From contig JAZRVD010000257.1 of NCBI GenBank assembly GCA_045598945.1, forward strand, positions 1 to 24,251: a stretch of 24,251 nucleotides of DNA, in the 5' to 3' direction. The notes under the pieces were generated by a model. It was not told the DNA's origin, made no database searches, and saw nothing but the letters and a program-made list of their open reading frames with translations. The stretch is from Colimorpha sp045598945 (GTDB lineage Bacteria; Bacteroidota; Bacteroidia; Bacteroidales; P3). Below, one piece after another: positions 1 through 6,728 of this stretch. The number at the start of each line of letters is the position of its first letter. Positions within the stretch are counted from its first letter, which is position 1. Both the position numbers and the translations under genes were made by a program.

Positions 1-15
1 TGTACCTTTGTCCAT
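1..15 (-). CDS. Possible first codons of a divergent gene leaving the window
   Basis: On the minus strand an ATG at 15-13 opens a frame reading Met-Asp-Lys-Gly-Thr before the window ends. It lies about 28 bp downstream of a well-formed minus-strand promoter (43-73), which is the usual distance in Bacteroidota. Only five codons are visible, so no product can be named and the frame could be accidental. The promoter geometry is the only real support. Confidence 0.3.
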
Positions 16-42
16 AGGTTTGAGAACTTGAGTTTAGCAGCA

Positions 43-73
43 CAAAGTTACAAACCTTTTGGGAAAGGGCAAA
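43..73 (-). promoter_or_regulatory. Divergent Bacteroidota-type promoter on the minus strand
   Basis: Read on the minus strand, TTTG (complement of 70-73) is followed after 19 bp by TAACTTTG (complement of 43-50). This matches the Bacteroidota primary sigma consensus of TTTG, about 19-21 bp, then TAnnTTTG. Transcription would run leftward from about position 36, towards the possible start codon at 15. Confidence 0.5.
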
Positions 74-90
74 TGTTCTTTCCCTTTTTT
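61..90 (+). terminator. Hairpin with T-tract, possible terminator
   Basis: GGGAAAG (61-67) pairs perfectly with CTTTCCC (78-84) across a 10-nt loop and is followed by six T residues (85-90), the form of an intrinsic terminator reading rightward. It overlaps the spacer of the minus-strand promoter, so the resemblance may be partly accidental. No + strand gene is visible upstream for it to terminate. Confidence 0.35.
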
Positions 91-120
91 CTTGCTCACA
101 CGTATACGCGTTAGGATTCA

Positions 121-140
121 AGTTTTATCGGACAGCAATA
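121..140 (-). repeat. Third copy of the inverted-repeat end found at 23858 and 24054
   Basis: The complement of this stretch reads TATTGCTGTCCGATAAAACT. It matches the element end at 23858-23876 apart from one substitution and one inserted A. It lies between the two divergent promoters. It may be the remnant end of a mobile element or a dispersed regulatory motif; no transposase is visible. Confidence 0.5.
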
Positions 141-150
141 GAAAAATATG

Positions 151-158
151 TACTTTTG
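151..158 (+). promoter_or_regulatory. -7 box of the promoter for the EamA transporter gene
   Basis: TACTTTTG matches TAnnTTTG exactly and lies 26 bp before the ATG at 185. No clean -33 TTTG is present at the expected distance; that region is occupied by the repeat end at 121-140. Confidence 0.55.
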
Positions 159-184
159 CATATTTGTTTGCTATCAATATCTTT

Positions 185-1060
185 ATGAAAAAGAGTGTTG
201 TATATCTTTTGCTTGTCTTTTCTGCCGCCTGTTGGGGCGTTAGCTTTATCTTTACTCGTCAGCTTTTCGACACCGAGCCCGCTCTTACTGTTGTTACCCT
301 TATCACTTTTCGCCTTGTTATTGCTACACTGGTCATGGCGCCTGTCCTCCTACTGTCGCATCGTTGGCAGAGGATAAGGAAAGGCGACCTTAAGTGGTTT
401 CTGCTGCTCTCTCTCTGCGAGCCTTTTCTCTATTGCTTGTGTGAGTCAGGCTCGTTGCGTTTTGTCGATGGCAGTCTGGCATCGGTCATCATTGCCACCA
501 TACCTCTCATTGTGCCGTTTGGTCTTAAGGCTGTCTATGGTGGCAAGATAGGATATAGGCTTGTTGTTGGTCTGGCTGTGTCGGTGATAGGCGTAATGCT
601 TACCGCTGTTGAGAATATATCGTTGCAGGCGTCGTGGCGTGGTCTCTTGCTGTTGGCTGGCGCCATTGTGGTGTCGATAGCTTATATGATTATTATTGTC
701 AAGGTGGTAGACAAATACAAGCCGGTGATGGTAACAACCTATCAAAATCTTTTCGGACTTGTGTTTTTCCTGCCTCTGATGTTTGCTATGGATTCTCATG
801 CGTTGCCGCAGCTCTCTTTCTCGCTTTCCTTTTTTGCTATGGTCGCTGTGCTGGGACTTTTTTGTAGCACATTGGCCTATGTATTTTATAATTATGGCAT
901 TAGGAAACTTGGGGCTGCATCTGCGTCTGCCTTTATCAATGTCAGCCCTGCTTTTGCTCTTGTGGCGGCGTTTATTCTTGGACAGGAGTCGCCAAGTGTT
1001 GTCAAGATAATAGGTGTGGTGGTGGCTATTGCAGGCGTGTATATTGGTCAGCGAAAATAA
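185..1060 (+). CDS. EamA/DMT-family membrane transporter
   Basis: This encodes a 291-residue, almost wholly hydrophobic protein with about ten predicted transmembrane helices in two homologous halves, the architecture of EamA (drug/metabolite transporter superfamily) permeases. The first half contains a Trp-Gly-Val-Ser-Phe segment in helix 1 (residues 18-22), a common EamA feature. The C-terminal half ends in a glycine-rich helix, and the chain stops soon after it. Family members export amino acids, metabolites or drugs across the inner membrane, but the substrate cannot be read from sequence. The ATG at 185 is chosen over an in-frame TTG at 59 because the promoter -7 box lies at 151-158, because the stretch upstream of 185 is not transporter-like, and because the protein then starts at the first helix. 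It is followed by 83 bp without a gene. Confidence 0.85.
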   Translation: MKKSVVYLLLVFSAACWGVSFIFTRQLFDTEPALTVVTLITFRLVIATLVMAPVLLLSHRWQRIRKGDLKWFLLLSLCEPFLYCLCESGSLRFVDGSLASVIIATIPLIVPFGLKAVYGGKIGYRLVVGLAVSVIGVMLTAVENISLQASWRGLLLLAGAIVVSIAYMIIIVKVVDKYKPVMVTTYQNLFGLVFFLPLMFAMDSHALPQLSFSLSFFAMVAVLGLFCSTLAYVFYNYGIRKLGAASASAFINVSPAFALVAAFILGQESPSVVKIIGVVVAIAGVYIGQRK

Positions 1061-1143
1061 AAGCTGCTTTTGCAATTAATCTGCTGTGTGATGCAATTTT
1101 TTTGTTCATTTGTTGTTAATAAATAATCTGTAAATATTTTTAT

Positions 1144-1896
1144 ATGAAAAAAATCTATTCTTTTCTGTTTCTTTTCTGTGCTTTGACATTTGCTGTCAGT
1201 GCACAAGGTACATTCAAGGGTATTGTGAAATATAAGGTGGAGTCGACTGGCGATGTGGCTTTCCAAGTCCCTCCAGAGGCCGCTACGGCAGAGATTAAGG
1301 TGCTGGGCGAAAACCTTTTTACCCAAAGTGCTATCTTTCTCAAATCACCGTTTACAGAGTGCGTGCTGGTGCAGGGGTATACCGTGTCGCTGTGCGACAA
1401 CTATGGCCAGCTGCTCGACTATCTGCGCTCTAATGGCAGTGAGTTTACCTATCAAGGCAAAGGCAAGATTCTTGTTACCAATACTTTTACTAAAGAACAG
1501 TCTGACAGTCTCACTGTTCCAGATACCGAGGTGGGACATTACTATTTCGAGTATGTCGATGGCGAGACAAAAGAGATAGCAGGCATTGAGGCCAAGAAGG
1601 TTGTGATGCATCAGTACGACGACAATGGCGTAGACCAGCCTGTAGAGATGTGGTATACCGACGAGATGGGTCCTGCTTTCAACTACCTGTTTATGGGCAT
1701 CAAGGGCATGCCTCTTATGTGCAAGCAAAATCTTGGCGACGGCAGGGCTGTAACCTATACTGCTACGCAGATTGTAAAAGGCAAGGTGAAAGATGTCGAT
1801 TTTCTTTTGCCTGATGGCTATGAGCAGCTCGACGACGATGCTATGCGTACTTTTGCTACCGAGTTGCAAGAGGAGTTGGAGCTGATGAACGAATAG
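1144..1896 (+). CDS. Secreted protein of unknown function, paralogue of the next gene
   Basis: This 250-residue protein starts with a clear signal peptide (Lys-Lys, hydrophobic core, then Val-Ser-Ala-Gln, with cleavage likely before Gln21), so it is exported to the periplasm or beyond. The mature part looks beta-rich. It contains a Glu-Met-Trp-Tyr-Thr-Asp block at residues 168-173 followed by Gly-Pro, Asn-Tyr and Ile-Lys-Gly-Met-Pro-Leu. That layout resembles the DUF4412/GLPGLI group of Bacteroidota exported proteins, but I assign it only tentatively. The C-terminus is acidic and probably helical. The next gene is a full-length paralogue sharing this block. No enzymatic motif is visible. No good TAnnTTTG box lies in the 83 bp upstream, so it may be read from the transporter promoter. 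Confidence 0.8.
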   Translation: MKKIYSFLFLFCALTFAVSAQGTFKGIVKYKVESTGDVAFQVPPEAATAEIKVLGENLFTQSAIFLKSPFTECVLVQGYTVSLCDNYGQLLDYLRSNGSEFTYQGKGKILVTNTFTKEQSDSLTVPDTEVGHYYFEYVDGETKEIAGIEAKKVVMHQYDDNGVDQPVEMWYTDEMGPAFNYLFMGIKGMPLMCKQNLGDGRAVTYTATQIVKGKVKDVDFLLPDGYEQLDDDAMRTFATELQEELELMNE

Positions 1897-1974
1897 TCTA
1901 TTAATCATTTTTTTGTTATCGTTATACCTGTATGGCGTAGAAAAAGAAGTCGAAGGTCGTCAAGACAGTCAAAC

Positions 1975-2035
1975 TGGCGCCTAAGCCGGGTAAATTCCTG
2001 TATAGTCAGGCATGCTTTTTTTTCTGTTTAGTGTT
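1975..2035 (+). terminator. Weak hairpin with T-run between the paralogues
   Basis: CCTG and CAGG (within about 1997-2010) form a 4-bp stem with a 6-nt loop. A T-run begins near 2017, about 6 nt past the stem. The stem is short, so this is at best an inefficient terminator. The rest of the 167-bp gap between the two paralogues shows nothing I can assign. Confidence 0.2.
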
Positions 2036-2063
2036 AATGTAATATTTATAATATCTTTTTGTA

Positions 2064-2903
2064 ATGAAAAAAATATTGATGATTTTATGCTTTGTCTGTC
2101 TTGCAATCCTTATTTCTTTTGTGGCTACACCTATTGCAGGCGTTATTTTTGTAATAGTCGTTTTGCTTGTAAGGCATTTCGGCAAGCAAAACAACTCTTT
2201 TGTGGGTGTTGTTAGGTATAAAACTGAATCGACAGGAACAGAGCCTGTCGATGTGCCACCAGGATTCAGATCGGCTGAAGTAAAGGTGCAGTGTGATAAC
2301 ATGTATACAGAAAGCTCGCTCTTTTTTCCCAATGAAGGCAACGTCTTCGTTTTGGTGCGGGATAATGTTATGATGCAATGTTTCGATTATAGCCGTGCTA
2401 TTGCAAAGCTCCGTTCGGTTGGTTACTCTCTGACATATAAAGGTGCTGGCAAGTTGTGCCTTTCTGAAACTAATACAGAAGAGAAATCGGAAAAGTTGAC
2501 CATACCAGTCTCTGATGCAGGCTCTTTTTATTTGGAATATGTCGATTGCCTTCCTCAAAAGATATTGGGGTATGATGTTAAAAAGGTTGTTGTTCATCGT
2601 TTTCTCGAGAGTGGTAAAGAAAGACTTATCGAAATGTGGTATACCGACAAGATTGGACCAAAATACAACTATGTTTTTAATGGCGTTAAGGGCTTTGTCC
2701 TCAAAGTTGTAAATCACATCGACAACGATAAGGTGATAACTACTACCGCCACTCAAATTATTAAGGATAATATCAAACTTAGCGATTTCATTTTGCCGAG
2801 CGATTATGATGTTGTTGATATGGACTTTTTTGAACTTTTGAATCAAGAACTGGGCGAGATAACAAAAAATATAGAGAAAGAAAAAGAGAATAAGGAGCAG
2901 TAA
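2064..2903 (+). CDS. Membrane-anchored paralogue of the preceding secreted protein
   Basis: This 279-residue protein aligns with the product of the preceding gene over nearly its whole length. Shared landmarks are the start Val-Gly-Val-Val-Arg-Tyr-Lys-Thr-Glu-Ser-Thr-Gly, a Val-Pro-Pro, a Glu-Met-Trp-Tyr-Thr-Asp block at 190-195 followed by Gly-Pro, Asn-Tyr and Val-Lys-Gly, and the Thr-Ala-Thr-Gln-Ile-(Ile/Val)-Lys segment. Its N-terminus differs: instead of a cleavable signal it has two hydrophobic stretches (about residues 4-20 and 23-37) with no clear cleavage site, suggesting it stays in the inner membrane. The C-terminus ends in a Lys/Glu-rich tail. The gene looks more A+T-rich than its sister. 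The function is unknown; a duplication with changed localisation is the simplest reading. Confidence 0.75.
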   Translation: MKKILMILCFVCLAILISFVATPIAGVIFVIVVLLVRHFGKQNNSFVGVVRYKTESTGTEPVDVPPGFRSAEVKVQCDNMYTESSLFFPNEGNVFVLVRDNVMMQCFDYSRAIAKLRSVGYSLTYKGAGKLCLSETNTEEKSEKLTIPVSDAGSFYLEYVDCLPQKILGYDVKKVVVHRFLESGKERLIEMWYTDKIGPKYNYVFNGVKGFVLKVVNHIDNDKVITTTATQIIKDNIKLSDFILPSDYDVVDMDFFELLNQELGEITKNIEKEKENKEQ

Positions 2904-2932
2904 ATCAGTTTAATTTGTTGTAGCTATTCTGT

Positions 2933-5386
2933 ATGTCAGAAAAAAAGAAAACAAAAAAGGTTAAGACCGTCAAGTCGGCTTCCAATCTGGCTAAGTTCTT
3001 GCATAGTCAGGCGTTCAAGAATATATGTGGCTCATTGTGCATAATATTCGCTTTTTTCTTGGCGGTCTCCATTTTCTCTTTTCTTCGTGCAGGCGGCGGT
3101 GATGATAACTGGTTAGGCTCGTTTGGTCGTGTTTTGGCTCGTTTTTTTACCAATCGTCTCTTTGGCATCGCCTCTATAGGCTGTTCGTTTTTGTTTGTTA
3201 TGGTAGGCTTGCGGCTGTGCAAGGTGCATGTGCCGCATTTCTGGCGTGTAATGTTCTTGTTCCTTTTTTGGATGACGTGGATAAGTTGTGTGCTGGGGTA
3301 TATAGGTAGGGCGTGGGTCTCCGACGGCGGTAATTTTGAGAACTATGCAGGCATGGGCTATACTGTTGCTGGTATTATGTACGATTTGCTGCGGTGGGGG
3401 GCTCTTATCCTCCTGTTGTTTATAGGCGCTGTGTTTCTTAGATATGTACATAATGTCCGTTTCCATCTGCCGCAGATGGGTATAAAAGAGCGTGCGTCGA
3501 AGTTGTGGAACAAGTTCTTCGAGTCTCGACGCAACGACGATGCCCCTGCTCCAGTAGATGATGAGGAAGACGACGAGCCTGTTGATACACAGCGCGACAT
3601 ACTTGATTTTGAAGAGGTGCCTCAGGATGATGATGCTCAGCCTCTCGAACACGACACACCACAAGAGGAGGCTGACACTAAACCTTTTGATATAGACGAC
3701 GAATTTGAACGCATCAATAAAAAAGCTCAGGGCGACGCTTCCAATGGTCCAAGTTTTGAGATTGTGGCAACCAACGACGACGATGCGGCAACCGATACTG
3801 ATGAGGCTTGTGAGGAAGAGGACGAACAAAATCCTGCTCCGGCAAACGGGGACTTCGGTCGTCATTTTACTGTCGACGAGCTTTACGACCCCAAATTGGA
3901 GCTGGATTCCTTCGAGATGCCCAATACGAGCATCTTGGAAAACTGGGAGAGCAAGAATGTGAAGGTTACCGAGGAAGAGATGTATGCCAACAAGGACCGT
4001 ATCGTAAGCACCTTGCGCGACTATGGTATAGAGATTACCGACATCAAGGCTACTCCAGGCCCTACGGTAACGTTGTATGAGATAAAACCTGCCCCTGGCA
4101 TACGTATATCTAAAATCAAAAGCCTTGAAGACGATATAGCTCTCAGCCTTGCCGCCTTGGGTATTCGTATCATTGCCCCAATACCGGGCAAAGGTACTAT
4201 AGGCATTGAAGTGCCTAACGCCAATCCGCAGATTGTGTCGATGCGTACTATGCTCGACAGCCCTGCCTTCAAAAACAATACAAAATACGAACTCCCCATC
4301 GCAATAGGTAAGACTATCAGCAACGAGCCCTTCGTTACCGACCTCGCCAAGATGCCTCACCTTCTTATGGCTGGCGCCACGGGTACTGGCAAGTCGGTAG
4401 GTCTCAATGCTGTCATTTCTTCGTTGTTATACAAAAAGCATCCTGCTGAGCTGAAGTTTGTGATGGTCGACCCAAAGAAGGTTGAGCTCTCGCTGTACAA
4501 TAAGATCGAACGCCATTATCTTGCCAAGCTGCCTGACAGCGACGAGGCTATAATCACCGATGTCAAAAAAGTGGTACGCACCCTCAACTCGCTCTGTATC
4601 GAGATGGACCAGCGCTACGACCTCCTCAAATTGGCTCAGGTGAGAAAGATTACAGAGTACAACGACAAGTTTATACATCGTCAGCTCAACCCAGAGAGAG
4701 GACATCGCTATATGCCTTATATAGTGCTGGTCATCGATGAATTTGCCGATCTTATCATGACGGCAGGCAAGGAGGTGGAAACTCCTATATGCCGTCTGGC
4801 ACAGCTGGCACGCGCTGTGGGTATTCATCTTATTATTGCCACTCAGCGTCCTACAACCAATATCATTACGGGTACTATCAAGGCTAACTTCCCTGCTCGT
4901 ATCGCTTTCAAGGTTACAAGTACTATTGACTCGCGCACCATTCTCGACGTTGGCGGTGCTCAACGGCTTATAGGTCGTGGCGATATGCTCATCTCTATAC
5001 CTGGTAGCGATATGGTACGTCTGCAATGCGCCCTTATCGAGACGGCAGAGATAGACCATCTTGTAGAGAATATAAGCATGCAGCATGGCTATCCCGACGG
5101 CTTCCTCTTGCCTGAATACCTCGACGAAGACGATGCCCCTAACAAGGACTTCAATCACGAGGATAAAGACGAGGCTTTCGACGATGCCGCTCGTCTCATT
5201 GTAGAGAGTCAGCTGGGCTCTACATCTTTGTTGCAACGCAAGATGGGCTTGGGCTACAACCGTGCAGGACGTGTTATCGACCAGATGGAAGCCGCCGGCA
5301 TCGTCGGCCCTCACAACGGCAGCAAGCCTCGCGAGGTGCTTATACACGACTTGCAGACACTTGAAGAACTCCTAAAAAATCTATAA
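2933..5386 (+). CDS. ftsK: DNA translocase FtsK
   Basis: FtsK is the septal DNA pump that clears chromosome ends during division and activates XerCD recombination at dif. The 817 residues show the full architecture. Four transmembrane helices lie within about residues 30-172. An acidic Asp/Glu-rich linker covers about 195-330, shorter than that of E. coli. The alpha domain precedes the motor, which has Walker A GATGTGKS at 481-488 and a hydrophobic strand ending in Asp602-Glu603 (Walker B). A C-terminal gamma winged helix covers about 750-817 (the Gln-Arg-Lys-Met-Gly-Leu-Gly-Tyr-Asn-Arg-Ala segment), which reads the polarity signals in DNA. The ATG at 2933 lies 29 bp after the previous stop. 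ddl follows after 18 bp, so the two are probably co-transcribed. All key residues are present. Confidence 0.97.
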   Translation: MSEKKKTKKVKTVKSASNLAKFLHSQAFKNICGSLCIIFAFFLAVSIFSFLRAGGGDDNWLGSFGRVLARFFTNRLFGIASIGCSFLFVMVGLRLCKVHVPHFWRVMFLFLFWMTWISCVLGYIGRAWVSDGGNFENYAGMGYTVAGIMYDLLRWGALILLLFIGAVFLRYVHNVRFHLPQMGIKERASKLWNKFFESRRNDDAPAPVDDEEDDEPVDTQRDILDFEEVPQDDDAQPLEHDTPQEEADTKPFDIDDEFERINKKAQGDASNGPSFEIVATNDDDAATDTDEACEEEDEQNPAPANGDFGRHFTVDELYDPKLELDSFEMPNTSILENWESKNVKVTEEEMYANKDRIVSTLRDYGIEITDIKATPGPTVTLYEIKPAPGIRISKIKSLEDDIALSLAALGIRIIAPIPGKGTIGIEVPNANPQIVSMRTMLDSPAFKNNTKYELPIAIGKTISNEPFVTDLAKMPHLLMAGATGTGKSVGLNAVISSLLYKKHPAELKFVMVDPKKVELSLYNKIERHYLAKLPDSDEAIITDVKKVVRTLNSLCIEMDQRYDLLKLAQVRKITEYNDKFIHRQLNPERGHRYMPYIVLVIDEFADLIMTAGKEVETPICRLAQLARAVGIHLIIATQRPTTNIITGTIKANFPARIAFKVTSTIDSRTILDVGGAQRLIGRGDMLISIPGSDMVRLQCALIETAEIDHLVENISMQHGYPDGFLLPEYLDEDDAPNKDFNHEDKDEAFDDAARLIVESQLGSTSLLQRKMGLGYNRAGRVIDQMEAAGIVGPHNGSKPREVLIHDLQTLEELLKNL

Positions 5387-5404
5387 CGATAAGTTTTTAT
5401 AACA

Positions 5405-6388
5405 ATGAAAAATGTTGCTTTGGTAATGGGTGGCTACTCTGACGAGTATGTTATCTCTCTGGCAAGTGGCGAGCAAGTCTATGCCTCGTTGGATAAAGAA
5501 AAATACAACGTATATAAGATTGTTGTCGAAAAGGCTGGCTGGTACTGGTTGCAACTCGATGGCTCGCATGCTCCTGTCGATAAAAACGATTTCTCTGTCG
5601 TAGACAATGGCAATCGTGTTCATTTCGACGTGGTGTTTAATATTATACATGGTACACCTGGCGAAAATGGCATGCTGCAAGGCTATCTCGACATGCTTGG
5701 TATTCCTTACACTACATGTGGCTTCTATACCTCTGCTCTCACTTTCAACAAGTCGTTGTGCAATCCTGTTGTGCGTAGCTTTGGCGTTGTCAATGTGGCT
5801 GACAGTGTTACGGTAAATAAAGATGAGGTATATGATGTCGACGCTATTGTGGCAAGGTTAGGTCTGCCTGTATTTGTCAAGCCTGCATCGGGCGGAAGTA
5901 GCGTGGCTACAAGCAAGGTGAAGTCAGTCGAAGAACTTAAGCCAGCTATCGAGTGGGCATTGGAAAAAGACTGTGCTGTGATGATAGAACAGTTCATCAA
6001 AGGCCGTGAGATTGACTGCGGCGTGCTGTATTCCGAAGGCAAGATGCATGTATTCCCTGTTACAGAGTTGATACCGCATAGCGGTCATGAGTTTTTTGAC
6101 TACGCTGCTAAGTACGACGGCTTCTGCGATGAGGTTACTCCGGCCAATATCGACAAGTCTATTTCTGACCATATACAGCAGGTGTCGCAACAGCTCTATG
6201 GCTTGCTCAACTGCCGTGGCATGGTGCGTTTCGATTTTATATATAATGTTGAAAAAGGCAAGCTCTTTTTCCTTGAAGTCAATACTATACCTGGGCAGAG
6301 TGCCGAAAGCATTGTTCCGAAGCAGGCTCGTACTGTCGGAATCTCCACTACTCGCCTGTACGACATGATTATCAATTCGGTGCTATGA
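5405..6388 (+). CDS. ddl: D-alanine--D-alanine ligase
   Basis: This cytoplasmic ATP-grasp enzyme joins two D-alanines for the peptidoglycan stem peptide. The 327-residue length is typical. Visible signatures are an N-terminal Met-Gly-Gly-Tyr-Ser-Asp-Glu-Tyr-Val-Ile-Ser with the family's catalytic Glu, the His-Gly-Thr-Pro-Gly-Glu block near residue 83, Lys-Pro-Ala-Ser-Gly-Gly-Ser-Ser-Val for ATP and substrate contact, and Phe-Leu-Glu-Val-Asn-Thr-Ile-Pro-Gly near the end for the Mg ions. One small departure is Asn where most family members have Asp in the Gly-Glu-Asp-Gly motif. It is the last gene of the ftsK unit, and a terminator follows at 6458-6491. Confidence 0.95.
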   Translation: MKNVALVMGGYSDEYVISLASGEQVYASLDKEKYNVYKIVVEKAGWYWLQLDGSHAPVDKNDFSVVDNGNRVHFDVVFNIIHGTPGENGMLQGYLDMLGIPYTTCGFYTSALTFNKSLCNPVVRSFGVVNVADSVTVNKDEVYDVDAIVARLGLPVFVKPASGGSSVATSKVKSVEELKPAIEWALEKDCAVMIEQFIKGREIDCGVLYSEGKMHVFPVTELIPHSGHEFFDYAAKYDGFCDEVTPANIDKSISDHIQQVSQQLYGLLNCRGMVRFDFIYNVEKGKLFFLEVNTIPGQSAESIVPKQARTVGISTTRLYDMIINSVL

Positions 6389-6457
6389 TATCTATCTTAT
6401 CGCTTTGTCTGTAGGTACAGTGCTATGATGTAAGCGTTGCTTTATACTATGTTTTTA

Positions 6458-6491
6458 CAACACATCTGTATTGTGCAGATGTGTTTTTTTT
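6458..6491 (+). terminator. Intrinsic terminator after ddl
   Basis: ACACATCTG (6460-6468) pairs perfectly with CAGATGTGT (6476-6484) across a 7-nt loop, with one further A-T pair at the base, and runs into an unbroken T-tract to 6491. It closes the ftsK-ddl unit just before the repeat array. Confidence 0.85.
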
Positions 6492-6507
6492 GTCTAAGCT
6501 CTCTTTC

Positions 6508-6699
6508 AAATTTCCGTATTACGGTATATTTTCCTCTTTTAAATTTCCGTATTACGGTATATTTTCCTCTTTCAAATTTCCGTATTACGGTATATTTTTG
6601 CAAAATAAATTTCCGTATTACGGTATATTTTCCTCTTTCAAATTTCCGTATTACGGTATATTTTTGCAAAATAAATTTTCGTATTACGGTATATTTTTG
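6508..6699 (+). repeat. Six-copy tandem array of a palindromic 33-bp repeat
   Basis: Six units share the sequence TTTCCGTATTACGGTATATT. Each contains the odd palindrome CCGTA-T-TACGG, with cores at 6514, 6547, 6580, 6613, 6646 and 6679, an exact 33-bp step every time. The sixth core has one change (TCGTATTACGG). The joining segments come in two types: CCTCTTT(T/C) after cores 1, 2 and 4, and TGCAAAATAA after cores 3 and 5. The array ends directly in the promoter of the ATPase gene, so binding sites for a regulator, possibly the ATPase itself or a host factor, are the likeliest role. Since 33 is a multiple of three, open frames run through the array on both strands; I regard these as by-products. 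Confidence 0.9.
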
Positions 6700-6707
6700 T
6701 AATTTTG
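6692..6707 (+). promoter_or_regulatory. Double -7 box of the ATPase gene at the end of the repeat array
   Basis: TATTTTTG (6692-6699) and TAATTTTG (6700-6707) lie back to back. Both match TAnnTTTG, and the second ends 21 bp before the ATG. The last repeat palindrome (6679-6689) sits just upstream, in the -33 to -7 spacer, where a bound protein would block polymerase. No clean -33 TTTG is visible. Confidence 0.55.
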
Positions 6708-6728
6708 CGTCTTGAAAATATACATAAA

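Noticed and set aside
3..10. TACCTTTG as a + strand promoter for a short RNA ending at the hairpin at 61-90
   Set aside because: The match is exact, but its -33 region lies outside the window and the same bases fit better as the first codons of a minus-strand gene.
3113..4360. Long minus-strand frame opposite ftsK (415 codons)
   Set aside because: It is a shadow of the ftsK codon pattern; its translation has no domain features and ftsK is unmistakable on the + strand.
6380..6429. Direct repeat GTGCTATGAT at 6380-6389 and 6420-6429
   Set aside because: Only 10 bp, the first copy spans the ddl stop codon, and nothing structured lies between; too short to support a duplication.
6508..6699. CRISPR array
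   Set aside because: The segments between palindromes are only two recurring short sequences, not unique spacers, and no cas gene is present.
6437..6715. Long open frames on both strands through the 33-bp array, with repeated peptides such as Lys-Tyr-Thr-Val-Ile-Arg-Lys-Phe
   Set aside because: The 33-bp unit is a multiple of three and free of stops in several frames, so open frames arise automatically. None has a start region or the composition of a real protein, and one overlaps the ddl terminator.
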